Source: Sophora flavescens (lineage: Eukaryota > Streptophyta > Magnoliopsida > Fabales > Fabaceae). From it: DNA of 64,000 nt. The position numbers and the translations under genes were made by a program. Position 1 is the first letter of the stretch. Each line of letters opens with the position of its first letter. Location: NCBI GenBank assembly GCA_030762895.1, contig CM061065.1, positions 66,386,200-66,450,199 on the forward strand. Reading direction: 5' to 3'. The notes beneath the pieces were generated by a model. It was not told the DNA's origin. It made no database searches and saw nothing but the letters and a program-made list of their open reading frames with translations. Positions 11,943 to 23,987 of the stretch are shown one piece after another.

Positions 11943-12220
11943 TTTAATATTTATTTATAATTTAATAGTTTAATATTTTAATTTTAATTTTATTTTATTT
12001 TTAGAGTCTGAATCGAACCAAATTGAATCGAACCAATTTTGATTAGATTGGATTTTATATTTTTTTATTAATTACTTTTTTAAGTTTATAATTTTTTGGT
12101 TTTAAATTTTTTTAGTCAGGAAAGGTAGGAAAGCTAGTGTGTTCTTTGAGAAAGTTTAGGAACATAAGACCCGAATCAATAATTCGATAAACGCTAAAAT
12201 CCGAATCGAACCAATTTAAT
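10245..12220. repeat. Array of five diverged GGTTCGG-rich repeats with TA microsatellites
   Basis: A unit containing GTTCTTCG..AAGTTTAGG, then AATAATTCGATGAACCCG, then CCGAACCAATTAAATTGG (a near-perfect hairpin with the following GGTTCGG) occurs near 10320, 10496, 11281, 11730 and 12160. Several units are followed by (TA)n runs (10665-10697, 10757-10772, 11470-11487, 11912-11937). Spacing is irregular (about 180-790 bp), so this is not a clean satellite. No coding frame is present. It may be remnants of one mobile element amplified locally. Confidence 0.7.
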
Positions 12221-12393
12221 TATCAAATATAAAAATATTTTTTATAATGCATAATAAACAGATACTTATTTTATTTATCCTATAAAATATAATTTTCTAT
12301 CTCTATTATCTTACCATATCAAATAATGATTTTTTTTTTATTGATCATTAACAATAAATGACCTTAATGAAAAATTTTACAATAGTTAACCAT

Positions 12394-13249
12394 AATTGTC
12401 AACTTTTTTTTACTGTTTCTATAACCGTGATTGTGGTTGTCCATCTATGAATTATTTTGGATTATATTATTATTATTTTATTAGTATACAAGCTTCTGAT
12501 CTTGCTTTGCCTTATTACACAAGCTAGCTGACTTTTACCGGAACTTGGCCTTATCACACACAAGCTAACGTCTTATGCCTATATAAATTATACACCATAG
12601 AAAAATGTTTAAATAAACAGAAAAAATAATATTTTGGTCATTTAATATTATAGACCATGGCTAACGTTATTTAATGCTTCTAATATTTTTTATTTTTATT
12701 TTTATTTTTTTTATAAAAACTTCTAATATTTAATTTTTCTCTTATAAATTATAATTATAATATAATGTAATTGAATTAAGTGTAGTATTTTTATAATTTT
12801 TTTATGTACATATATTTTAAAAATATATATAATATGATAAAAATAAAATTAAGTGTAAATAAAAAAAATGGATTACTTATTGTATGTATCATTGAAGTAA
12901 AAATTTGATGAGTTGCTTAAATGTGATGTGGTACAATGGGGTACACAATAAGGACTACTAAAGAAATCAAAGTGGGTAGCTTATGAAAATAGTATTAGAG
13001 ATGCTCTTAGTTATATAAGGTTCATGATTAATTTAGTTTGGATCAATGTCTTGCTAATTTATTATTTGGTTTTGGGTGCTTCATTTCTTCTAATTTTTTT
13101 ATTTCACATATCCATGTTGTGATGTAGAGTGGATATTATATATTATTCTATTATATTTAACTTTTCAATGTTTTTGAGGTGTTGCCATATTTTGATTGGA
13201 TGCGAAGTGTATTATATATTTTAGTTTTTGGTTAGTTTATTAGACTTAT
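12394..13249. repeat. 0.86-kb tandem duplication, copy 1
   Basis: From AATTGTC to TTAGTTTATTAGACTTAT it matches 13618-14479 with scattered substitutions and small indels, same orientation. Shared landmarks include CAAGCTTCTGATCTTGC, CACACAAGCTAACGTC and GGTTTTGGGTGCTTC. No gene is seen. The preceding 12221-12393 is AT-rich with nothing recognisable. Confidence 0.85.
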
Positions 13250-13617
13250 TGATTTATTTATTAGTCACCCAATTTAACCGTTAGTTAAATCAATTGAACA
13301 TAAAATCTTGTAGGTTCGATCTTCACTTTGATTCTTAAAACATTGAATTCAATCCAAAAGATCCTCATTGAACTAACTCCAATTTGAATTTATATTACTA
13401 TAGATTATATATATTATCAAAAATGATATTTGAACACTCATTGAGGATAATTTTTCTAAACACCCTATGACATAATAGTAATTATGTAAATATAAATATA
13501 TCATCTCACGTATATTATTAGCTCACACACGCTTAGATATCCATCTTAGGTGTTCATGTAACACACCTCATATATTATATATAACAAATATCCAATTTGA
13601 AATCAACACACTTTGGC
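13250..13617. other. Spacer between the two duplicated segments
   Basis: AT-rich, with no gene. It contains GTAGGTTCGATCTTCAC (13311-13327), which faintly resembles the B box of a tRNA-derived SINE, but I find no A box, poly(A) tail or target duplication. Confidence 0.4.
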
Positions 13618-14479
13618 AATTGTCACCTGTTTTTTTACTGCTCCTGTAATAGTGATTGTGGTTGTCGATCTCTGAATTATTTTGGATTATATTATTATTA
13701 TTATTTTGTTAGTATACAAGCTTCTGATCTTGCTTTGGCTTATTACACAAGCTAGCTGACTTTTTACCAGAACTTTGCCTTATCACACACAAGCTAACGT
13801 CTTATGCCTATTGAATTATAAACCATATAAAAATGTTTAAATAAACAGAAAAAAATTTAATATTTTGGTCATTTAATATTATAGACCATAGCTAAAGTCA
13901 TTTAATGCTTCTAATATTTATTATTTATTTTTTTATAAAAAATTCTAATATTTATTTTTTCTCTTATAAATTATAATTATAATATAATATTATTGAATTA
14001 ACTGTAGTATTTTTATAATTTTTTATATACATATATTTTAAAATATATATATTATGATAAAAATAAAATTAAGTGTAAATAAAAAATAAAAAAATGGGTT
14101 GCTTATTTTATGTATCATTGAAGTAAAAATTTGATGAGTTGTTTAAATGTGATGTGATACAATGAGGTTCACAATAGGGACTACTGAAGAAATCAAAATG
14201 GGTTGCTTATCAAAATAGCATTACAGGTGCTCTTAGTTATCTAGGATTCATGATTAATTTAGTTTGGATCAATGCCTTGCTAATTTATTATTTGGTTTTG
14301 GGTGCTTCATTTCTTCTAATTTTTTCATTTCACATATCCATGTTGTGATACAAAGTAGATATTGTATTCCTCTATTATATTTAATTTTTCAATGTTTTTG
14401 AGGTGTTGTCATATTTTGATTGGATGCCAAGTGTATTTATATTTTTTTATTTTTTGGAAAATTAGTTTATTAGACTTAT
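13618..14479. repeat. 0.86-kb tandem duplication, copy 2
   Basis: Second copy of the segment at 12394-13249, offset about 1.22 kb. Divergence is visible throughout, so the duplication is not recent and not a simple assembly artefact. Confidence 0.85.
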
Positions 14480-15600
14480 GTGTTCAGTTTACTTTATTTT
14501 GCTTTATGTATTTTTCAGTCGGTCACTACGTTTATTGATTTCAAGGTATCAAGTTTAAGGTTTTTGTGCTTATAGAGTCGATAAAGAAAGCTACTTCGCT
14601 ATAAGTTGTGTTGTTGTTTCCTGTTCAAGTGTTAAGCTACAGAAATTGCTTTCTTAAGTATACAATTTTTTTGTGCTATTCCAAATAAAGCATCTAATAA
14701 AATGCATGTACTGCTCATTAATCATTTATTGATGCTCAATTTCATTGTGTTGGTAATATTTGCATGCTCCTGATTTTGTTTAAATTTTTAAAACAAGTTA
14801 AATTGTTATAATAGATCAATTCCTTCTTGATGGTTATAATTTGTTTACTTGAGTGTAATGTTGCAAATTTAAATAATGGTAAGTATTTCAAAAAATCTGA
14901 TATGTTTTAAATTCTTTCAACGTATTATGTAATTCATGTGCATTCTGTATGATTTTCTTATTATTATTGAATCTTTCTATATTATATTTAAAGTAGTCTC
15001 ATGGTTTATTACCTTTATTCCTTAGTTTGATAGTAAATTTATACTGATAAGAATGATATATTTATTGTTGAAATATTTAATGTCTAAGTGAAAACGTACA
15101 TTGACCAATTATATTTCTTTTTAATTATTTGGTTGTAAATATAATATAATAAAAAACTTTAGTTTGGACTTGTCTATCTGAAAACAACCCTAAAGAATAT
15201 CTTGGTTTTAATTTAGACTCGGCTTATCCATTTGTTTTAAAAAAAATAATATTTGGCGATGTAATATTTACCAAATGAAAAATAAATCAATGTTTGTATT
15301 GTTTACTTAATATGTTTTGCTTATAATTATAAAAAATACTAAACAACTATTATTACTTAATCTCTTTCAACAATCAGTATATGCATATGTATATATATAT
15401 TATATATAATAATAGTTATAAATGTGTAATACATAATTAAAAATTTGATATGATACCTACTCAAATTTTATATTTTTAAGTACGTGGACTTCGTGTAACA
15501 ATATATACAAGTTCCTCTTACAACCATTATTATTATTAAATATTTATTTAAACTTTTTTAAGAAAACATTGGCTCATGCGTACTGCACGGGTAAAAAATA
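14480..15600. other. AT-rich intergenic DNA
   Basis: No open frame of note, no recognisable element and no RNA gene. Short TA-rich runs occur near 15385-15410. Confidence 0.6.
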
Positions 15601-15911
15601 CTCCCTCCGATTAATAATATAAGTAAAAATTTCTAAATTTTTTATTCAAAATATAAACAAATTTCAACTACTTCCATCATATTTAATGAAGTTATTTTCA
15701 AAATATCCTTCATTTAATACAAATTTTGTTTTTCAATGACTCCTTTTATTCAAAACAATACAAGCTTAATAAATAAGAAATAAGACGAAGGATAATTTAG
15801 GTAAAAAACTTACTTTTTTTAATTCTTAATGACTCTTTTAAATAATATTAACTAACCACCTTAATATATGTATTTTATTCAATTTTTGCTTATAATAGTG
15901 ACATGAAGGAG
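15601..15911. mobile_element. Stowaway (Tc1/mariner) MITE
   Basis: The left end CTCCCTCCGATTAATAATA and the inverse of the right end (CTCCTTCATGTCACTATTA) share the Stowaway consensus: CTCC at the tip, and a common ATAAG.AAAAATT further in. The flanks are the TA dinucleotide on each side (15599-15600, 15912-15913), the expected mariner target duplication. The length of 311 bp and lack of coding capacity fit a non-autonomous MITE mobilised by a mariner transposase encoded elsewhere. Confidence 0.85.
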
Positions 15912-15913
15912 TA

Positions 15914-17340
15914 CTAGTTGTTCAAAGCTAGATGGCAGCACTAAAAGACTTTGAATAACCCAATTTTAATATCAATTTACCGGTTGTGATTAACAAATGT
16001 CTCAAGGTTTTCTTCAGACATTTTCTTCCTCTCATTTAAGAGAGATGGTAAGACATTAAAATGTATTAATTAAAAGATTTAATTACTGAGTTTGTCTATT
16101 AACTATTTATGAATTTTCAATTAGATCTCTAATACATTGTTATTTTTTTCAATTGGGTCCATGATGAACTAAATTTTTTTCAATCATATGCTTGAGATGC
16201 TATACTGTTAAACTGCCATTTGTTGTGCTGACGTGTACAGTGACATGATTATTTTTTTACTAAATTTCTTTTTAGGGCTTCAAAATCCCAACGTCCAGTC
16301 TCCTTCCTTCACCATGTTCGCTTCTTTGTTCACCGTTCACCATAACCAACTTCATTCAGCTCCTTTGCTGCCACCATGTCCTAAAATTCGTCTTATAACC
16401 AAACATCAAGTAGAAGAAGATAGCTTGCTAACCTCTGTTTTTGTGGAGACCCAACTTTGTTTTTGCTATCACCATGTCCCAAAATTCGTCTTCCACACTA
16501 TCAGTGCTTATAAAAATGTGGTGTGTTAAGCTTGTTATCACCATGATGTTTTTTTTTTTAATTCACAGTCACAGTGGTTAATAGTTGGAGTTAGTAAAAC
16601 CCAATAAAATGATAATTTATAAGCTAAAAAAAAATGACATGATACAATAATTTGCAAAAGTGGTCCCAATATTGTATGTCAAAAACATTGGTCTGATACA
16701 TTTCATTAACATTTGTCTGCATACGTTAATGGTCTACGTGAAGAAATTGGAGAATTGAAATGGGAGAATTTGGGAGAAATCAGTAGACAAGGTGGGAAGT
16801 CTACGTGGAGGTTGACACGGCAGTCTAGGTTAGTAGTCCCTAAGCATATTCTGTCCAAGATAACGGTCAACTAACCGGCTGTGAACATGGTGGAAAACAG
16901 AGAACTGAGAAAGAATTTGAGAGCTTATGCAAGAGCTCTGGATTTTCCAGATTTCATGTTGCTTGCAATGATCCTAGGGCAATGTCAGGCGTGATTGAAT
17001 TTCATAAATAAAAATTACTCTGTAGCAAATGAAAATCTTGATATGTTGTAAGCAGTCATGAATGATGTTTGAGAAGAGAAAAATAAGGTAGTATTATATG
17101 AAAGAGACATTTTGTCTCAAGTCTACGAATTGTTTTTTTATAATATTTGTGATACTTGTTTTTCTTTCTTTTATCAAATGTGATTATAGTCATAAAACCG
17201 AGTTTGCGTGTGTCATCCTTGTGTAAGTGCCATATTAATTAAGTGGTTTCTTTTTAATGAGTTTATATTTCTATATAGTTTTTATTTTCTTTCAGGCCTT
17301 TGGCCCGCCATTTTACCCAAAAAAAACAAAGCTTGTGATT
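15914..17340. other. Intergenic DNA, no supported gene
   Basis: A 98-codon frame at 16233-16529 holds two diverged copies of a CACCATGTCC..AAAATTCGTCTT segment and no known domain. A stretch near 16085-16170 (TTTTCAATTAGATCTCTAAT) and one near 16655-16700 (GTGGTCCCAATATTGTATG) look like the two arms of a DNA transposon, but I could not define matching ends. Near 16885-16990 a short frame starting MVENRELRKNLRAYARAL may be a degraded gene fragment; I do not recognise it. Confidence 0.35.
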
Positions 17341-19921
17341 TGTCACACCCTGCTTTTTTTTATCTATGTTGTTTTATCGGTAACGATATATCTATTTATA
17401 TTTTTACCTATGATCAAGAACAATGATTTTGGAGAAAACAAAATCATAGTTAGAACCTACTATATTGTAAGAAGTTATGGTTAAAATTTGGGTTCAAAAT
17501 TCAGACGGAAACGATCTACGACAGTATAATTTTGTACCGGTCAGAAAATCCTAATTTGACTCGAAACTGAAAATTTTTAGATTTCTATCACTTTTTAGTG
17601 AAATGATCTATTTTGAAATTTTTTACTCAAAAATAAAATATTTTATTTTATTCGGGCGAATTTTTGAAGAAAACGACGAAAAACCTAGATCGGGTAAACG
17701 ACGGAGCCGGATACGGAACTGCAGAGATAGAACCGGACGTTGGATTGATGGGACAACTTGCCACCTTACGGGGTGAGTCATGTGATGAGTCACCACCATG
17801 ACTCACCATGCCATTAATGTTTGAAAGAAAAATATCTAGATATTTTGCAAAGTTTATACATGAAATGTCCATTTTACCCCTAAGTCTTTGAGTATTTCCT
17901 TTTGTGTCCTAAAACTAATCCTACAACCCCTCCCATCTACTCAATTTCGTGCCGCCCTCCAACATCACATCCCCTTCATTTGTTTCCTCACTTCATCACT
18001 TTTGTTCATCTGAAAAGTATAGTTCATTCACAAACACCTCCAAAGTTCTTCATCAACTTTCATCTTCTTCTCCAATTTTAATCTTCTAAAGGTATGAACC
18101 TATGAGTTAAGCTCATATCATCCTCTTTCCTCCAAAGTTTAATTCCATTTCCATGAAAACATTTTAAGTCTCCATATTCATGATTTTCTTAGTTTAAATT
18201 CTAGAAAATCATAGAAGTTATGTTTATGAGTTGTGATAATTTTTCATAACTATCTATGACTCTAGGATCATGTATCCAAGAGCTTGAAGAAAATGTAAAA
18301 CCCTAACCCATTTTTCTAAAGTTGGCCAAACCCTAGCCCTTTGATACCAAAGGTGGATTTTGTTAACTTATCTTGCTTTTATGTTGATTTGGTTGAAGGT
18401 TGATTGGTAGCTTGTGGTGTGGAAGTGTGTAGTGAAAGGCTAGTGGTAAAGAGGAGCTTCAATTTCATGATCCCAGTGTTACACCTCAGGTGGGAGAAAG
18501 AAGCATCCTATCGTTGGAAACGACTAAGTATCATATTTTATAATAATGGTGTAGGGCGACCTAAACCCTACTAGTGAGCGAGTAGTCGACAATACCAAAA
18601 TCACATTGGCAACTACCCTGTAGTACCAATGATGATTTGGGGGATTGTAGGTTTATTGCCATTAGGTTAATTTTATGATATTCGAGGATGTATGATTTTA
18701 TCCCTGTTGAGCTGCTTGTGATGCGCTGGTTGTGATAACCTGCTTTATGTGATGTTTTGTGATACATGAATATTTTAATATTATTTTACTGTGTAAAATA
18801 TGCTTTGTCTGATAACCTGCAATAGATGTTATTTCATGCTTAGTTGACATCTAGGCAATGATATATGCTGGTCGAGAGATATGCATATGCGGGAGAGAAC
18901 GAATGTGACTTAGAAGTGCCTAGCCTAATTAAATATTATTTTATATATGAGATGTGTCATGAAATATGTGTTGAGACTGTGATGGAAGGTCGAGGCACTA
19001 GGTTGTAACTGATGCGAGTCAGTGAGACTCATATAGATGTATGGTTGTTCACAGCCATATGAGTGGAACACACGAGGTCAGAGTATCCTATTATGGATAC
19101 CGGATATTCGGGTGAGTGCCCTACGGATGCTGAGGTTCGAGGAAGACTACCGTGATACTCTTGTAGTCCTTGATGAGTTGCTCTTATTATTCTATCGAGG
19201 ATAGAGATACTATGTATTTTATGCTTATGCACTATTTCCAATGGGGGAATAGTGGTGCATCGAGTTGTTGGAAACGCACTGTTTGGACTACTGATTAACA
19301 TCCCTAACGGGAATGGGGATGGTGACAGGATTACAGATGGCTACGTCAGTATAAAGGTTTAGTTGCATGAGATTAAGGGTAGAGGATGATATCGTAAATT
19401 AAGGATGAATGTTATTTATATGTGATGCGTGTCTTTGACAATTATTGTATTGTATGCTATGTATTCCTTTTCCGCTTATGATGATAGAACTGTTTCTTAT
19501 CTCCTATTTTGCTATATTGTATATGTTTTGTTATGTGATCGTATGAGAAGACCTTGCAGAGGAGCCAGCTACTAAGGATCTTGATGAAATCCCTTATGAG
19601 CCAGATGGTGGAGGACGAGTAGTGGATCCTCATAGTTGAGGATAGAGTCTATGGCCACTGTGTCGTGTCTTTTTGGGGATTTTGTATTTTCAATTCTTAT
19701 GTCAGTTGTACTTATGGGTCCTACTATGGTGGTACCCCAGACATATGTTGTGTATGTGTATTATATCTATGGTGTGATGGTTTATCTTTCAGAAGCTGTA
19801 TGTTTTATATATAAGTTTTTAATATCTTCGATATTTTTTTATATTATATGTGTTAATGTTAAGAACGTGATTTAAGGTTAATAAATTAGGTCTTCATTTA
19901 ATGGGACATCGGGGTGTCTCA
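17341..19921 (+). mobile_element. Solo Gypsy LTR, plus strand
   Basis: It starts TGTCACACCC and ends GGGGTGTCTCA. The flanks are TGATT (17336-17340) and TGATC (19922-19926), a 4-of-5 match to a target duplication. No primer site or polypurine tract adjoins it. It is a diverged relative of the minus-strand solo LTR at 1984-10239. Layout in sense: CT-rich leader (17960-18090), splice donor AAAG|GTATGAACC (GT at 18092), a non-coding stretch with several weak ORFs, an acceptor CCTTGCAG (to 19559), and a short acidic frame. Confidence 0.8.
19560..19639 (+). other. Acidic micro-exon candidate in plus-strand solo LTR
   Basis: Directly after a T-rich tract and CCTTGCAG there is an open frame of about 26 codons with the core DLDEIPYEPDGGG, ending in TGA at 19637-19639. 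It is the counterpart of 2294-2424. With the donor at 18092 it would define an intron of about 1.47 kb lying wholly inside the LTR. This is a prediction from sequence signals. Confidence 0.4.
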
Positions 19922-19955
19922 TGATCGATTGAGCCTCATTTTAGATAAAACTTTT

Positions 19956-20306
19956 TAGGGGTGGCTCGGGTCGAGTCAGGTTCGTGGAAAATCTGGACCT
20001 AAACCAATTAAATGTGTCGCATTGGGTTAGGTTTTGGCCTAAAATATTGTGAAACCCGAACCAAACCAACTCGACTATAATGCTTGAAGCCATGAAGTGA
20101 GAAGTGAGAAAAACATATCAGAGCTTGAACAGGGAATGTTATGAATTAAAATAAAAATGCTATGAACTATGAAGAGTCCTGATCTTGAACACAAAGAAAA
20201 AACTACAAAGACGTTAGAGGTAATGAGAACAAAGAATAGAGCTTGAACAGAGTATGCGTAGTTACTATTTATAGATTTTAAAGAATAGCCCTGCGTGCGC
20301 GTGCGT

Positions 20307-20341
<35 letters not shown>

Positions 20342-20954
20342 GTAATGAGAATAAAGAATAGAGCTTGAACAGAGTAGGCGTAGTTACTAGTTATAGATTT
20401 TAAAGAATAGCAGAGAGAGAGAGAGAGAGAAAATGATGATTTTTGAGCGTCGCTGGTGCGGAACACTAATGCATACAATAGACCGCTGGTGCAGGGGGAG
20501 GATCCGCACACAACAAGAAGACAACGAATAGCTGGTGTAGAGCACTGCCGATGAGTGGAGACTAGAGATTACGAGTGATGATATACAACTTCATATTTTC
20601 TCAACAAACAAACACTCTTTAAATTTTCCTTTCCTAGAATTCCAACTTGAAGATCTAAGACAAATTTGAGAAAATGTCGTGGCAAACCTACGTGGATAAG
20701 CACCTCTTGTGAGAAATCAAAAGCAATCAGCTCAGCTCTGCAGCCATCCTCGGCCAAGATCTAACAGAGACATATTGTAGGGCTTTATATGTCGAGTTAA
20801 AGTGAATTGGGGAAATTAAAAATGATGGGGGAGATGTGATCGAAAACACAAGAGTACAGTGTGGCATGAGGCTCAAAACGCAAGAACACTAATTACTCGA
20901 GTTGGGTCGAGTTGCTCAAGTTTCAAATGATATGACCAGGTATCCGAACCGAAC
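19956..20954. mobile_element. hAT-like non-autonomous element, left part
   Basis: The left end TAGGGGTGGCTCGGGTC is an imperfect inverse of the sequence ending at 28765 (AAGGGTGGACACGGGTC on the minus strand). The two parts were split by the Copia element at 20960-28643, whose TGAAC duplication proves they were once joined. Removing it leaves an element of about 1.1 kb. The TIRs resemble hAT-type TAGGGGTGG ends. I cannot find a matching 8-bp target duplication, so the superfamily is tentative. No transposase frame is seen. Confidence 0.5.
20218..20430. repeat. Local duplication with GC and GA microsatellites
   Basis: A 70-bp segment starting GGTAATGAGAA (20218-20287) recurs at 20341-20410 with a handful of differences. 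The first copy is followed by an alternating GC/GT run and a (GA)n run (20290-20340), the second by a (GA)n run (20411-20430). Slippage in the GA tract probably produced it. Confidence 0.8.
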
Positions 20955-20959
20955 TGAAC

Positions 20960-22567
20960 TGTTGTTTTGGCTTCAACGACTGAAGAGGGGGGGGGGGTGA
21001 ATTGAGTTTTCAAAGAAAATATTTCCCTCTTAAAACTTTTTCACAAAGCTTTATAAATCAGAGTTGCAGATTTGTGTTCTCGAGATCATGAAAGGTTTTT
21101 ACAAAATCTTGAATAGAAGGTGATGAGGATAAGAAAGATTAATAACGAATAGGTTCAGGTTCAATAACTCAGTAATAACAAAATACAGTTTATACAGATC
21201 AAGAACAGAAATTATATTTGAACTTTAAACATCAAAATCACAGGTTCTTGATCATGAACATAAATTAAAGAGTCTGAGTTTAGAGATACTACACAACCAG
21301 ATTTATCCTGGTTCAGTCACCACCACTGTGACCTACATCCAGTCCCCACTCCAATTGTGGGATTTCACATACTAACACACAAGCTTTGCCAGGTAGCTTG
21401 AAAAACCTTTACATCACAGAGCACTCCTTCACCTCGAGATACCACACTCTTGTGAAGAGCCTCAATGTTCTTCCTTAGGGATACATCACCCAAATCACTC
21501 AGAGAGTCTCCCTCTCTCTTCACAATCGAAAAGTAAAAACAAAATTTGATTCCTAACTCTCAATAGTCAGATAAAACAAATTGAAGCACTTATGAGCATT
21601 GAAACACACTTTTCACAGTAAGCTCAATGAAGATTATGAATGATTTGTGTATCGTTATAATTCTTTTGTTATTCGTTATGATTCTTCTTAAAGTGTTCCT
21701 TTGAACCCTCTTTATATAGAAAACAAGTTATTGTCGTTGGGATCAATTAAAACAGATTTGGATTTGATTTAACAGAATCTGTTTTCTTGATTCTCGTTCT
21801 TGAGATAAGATTCTGATAGTTCTTATAGAATTCGCGTCCTTAAAATAAAGAGTCCGTTTGGAAAAATAGCCGCGTCCATCTTTAAAAAAAAGTCGCGTCC
21901 ATTTGCCATGTCAGCAGACGGGAGTACTAACACAAAGTAATTGGACGTGCTCCAACTAGCAGATGAGCGCTTGTATTACTTTAGTAGACGAGCGCTTGTA
22001 TCACTTTAGTGGACGAGCACTTCTGTTACGTTAGTAGACGTGCGCTTGTGTCATTTTAGTAGACGTGTGCTTTTGTCACTTTAGTAGACGTGAGCTTCTG
22101 TCATTTTAGTAGACATGAGCTTCTGCCACTTTCTTGGACGCCAGCTTTTACCACAATTGGAGGAGCACTTCTATTATTCCCAGTGTTGGATGAGCGCTTC
22201 TATTATTATTTCCAAAAATAATTTTCATTAACGAAAACTTATTCATTTTAATGCAGGTTATAAAAAATGATTTTCTTCATGCATCTTTCTTAATTGAGCT
22301 ATTTGTGAATAAGAGATTTCATCTTTTACAAATCATCTAAGACTTAACACTAATTTCTTCGTTTAAGCTCTTGTCTTGATGATTCCTTGATCTTCGTCCT
22401 TGCTCTTTGATTCCTCCAAGTTCTTCCTTGAATATTCTCCTTTGATTGCTCACTGAACTTGTTGAATATTGCTTGATACCCGTCTTTACAATTTGACACT
22501 AAAAACTTGCATACACATTAATTTGTATTTGTCATATATCAAAATCTTTAAGTCATTGAATCTAACA
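20960..22567 (-). repeat. 3' LTR of the minus-strand Copia
   Basis: 1608 bp, matching 26989-28643. A homopolymer G run (20986-20998 on the plus strand) is near its end; the other LTR has a longer run (27015-27031). A TATA box lies at 21711-21718 (CTATATAAAG on the minus strand). Upstream of it, in sense, are about eight tandem units of 25 bp at 21955-22205. Confidence 0.9.
21955..22205 (-). repeat. 25-bp tandem repeats in Copia U3
   Basis: Units of the form GTAGACGAGCGCTTGTATCA plus CTTTA (plus-strand reading) recur about eight to ten times with variants GTGGACGAGCAC and GTAGACGTGAGC. The same array is in the 5' LTR at about 28005-28285. It lies about 240 bp upstream of the TATA box, where U3 enhancers are found. 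The GACGAG core also recurs in the U3 of the other Copia element (29140-29360). Confidence 0.8.
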
Positions 22568-22582
22568 ATCTCCCCCTTTTTG
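22568..22582 (-). other. Polypurine tract
   Basis: The minus strand reads CAAAAAGGGGGAGAT directly before the 3' LTR start TGTTAGATTC. It would prime plus-strand DNA synthesis. The next stretch, 22583-23078, is non-coding between the RNase H stop and this tract; no envelope-like gene is present here. Confidence 0.85.
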
Positions 22583-23078
22583 ATTATGACAAAACTTTTA
22601 ACAAATTAGAAGATAGGTGTATAAGTGTAGCAGACGCTAAGTGTTTTGACAGATTTATATCATGGTATCAAAGCAGTCAGAGCAGTAGTATATCAGAGCA
22701 AAAAAAATATTAACAGAGTATTAACAGAGCAGAATTTGATTTACTCCCTATTAATCATGTAAGCTTATAAACTCCTATTTGATTTATTCCCTATTAATCA
22801 TGTAAGCTTATAAACTCCTTAGCTCCCCCTTAACATATGCATGTATAATTTATTATTTTCTCCTTTCTCTATATCTTACTTTTTCTCCCCCTTTTGGCAT
22901 CATAAAAAAGGTAAAGAAAAGAAACATTCAAAATAATAGAGAAGGTAAGCATTTTAAACATTCAAACATAGCATATAAAATTGTTCACGATAGAGGGATA
23001 GGTGCAGGGACAAATCAAAGAATAAGTGCGTCCATTAATTTTCCTCCTCTTTTAGATTTTCTCCTATTTCTTTAGAGA

Positions 23079-23987
23079 TTAGATATAGGATTGATCGATT
23101 ATGCCCAATTCTCTTCTAATGAAGAAGCTTTCCTTGTTCAAGGGCTTGGTAAAGATATCAGCAAGTTGCTTAGTTTTATCAACATATTCAATCTCAATTT
23201 CTCTACTTTGTATCTGATCTCTAATGAAATGATGTCTGATTTCTATGTGTTTAGTTCTAGAGTGAGTTATGGGATTCTTAGTTAGGTTAATTGCACTTGT
23301 ATTGTCACATCTAATAGGAACTTGGTTTAGTTGCACACCATAATCAACTAATTGTTCTTTCATCCATAAAACCTGTGCACAACAGCTACCAGCCGCTACA
23401 TATTCAGCCTCTGCAGTGGATAAAGCCACACTAGATTGTTTCTTACTGAACCATGATACTAATGAGTTTCCTAGTAAATGGCAAGTTCCACTAGTACTCT
23501 TTCTGTCTAGTTTACAACCAGCAAAATCTGAGTCTGAATAACTAATTAACGTACATGTAGCTCCCTTGGGATACCATAATCCCATGTCTTTTGTTCCTAA
23601 CAGATACTTAATGATCCTTTTAACTGCTGTTAAGTGTGATTCTTTTGGATTTGGTTGATACCTAGCACACATGCATACACTAAACATGATATCTGGCCTA
23701 CTAGCAGTAAGATAAAGTAGTGATCCTATCATACCTCTGAATTTCGAAACATCAACATGTTTACCTTGCTCATCCTTGTCCAGATAACAGGAGGTACTCA
23801 TTGGAGTAGCCATCTCCTTAGCTTTTTCCATGCCAAACTTCTTGATCAACTCATTGCAGTACTTGGTTTGGCTAACAAAGATTCCCTTTTCAGTTTGCTT
23901 TATTTGCAGTCCAAGGAAAAAGTTTAGCTCACTCATCATTGACATTTCAAACTCAATCTGCATAAGACTTGCAAACTCATTGCACAA
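23079..23987 (-). pseudogene. Copia RT C-terminus and RNase H
   Basis: A 302-codon open frame. It begins with the RT thumb/connection (MSELNFFLGLQIKQTEKG), continues through GMIGSLLYLTASRPDIMFSV, and ends in RNase H with SYSDSDFAGC and ALSTAEAEYVAA holding the conserved acidic residues, then THSRTKHIEIRHHFIRD and DIFTKPL, the usual end of Copia pol. The domain is intact. It is separated from the RT catalytic part (23988-24725) by one in-frame TAG, so the pair is one broken gene. Confidence 0.9.

Noticed and set aside
13311..13327. Possible tRNA gene or SINE (GGTTCGATCTTCAC)
   Set aside because: Only a B-box-like piece; no cloverleaf, A box, tail or target duplication.
16233..16529. 98-codon open frame as a host gene
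   Set aside because: No known domain; holds an internal duplicated phrase, no intron or promoter signals; most likely chance within an old repeat.
21955..22205. CRISPR-like array
   Set aside because: 25-bp units are adjacent without unique spacers and lie in a plant LTR.
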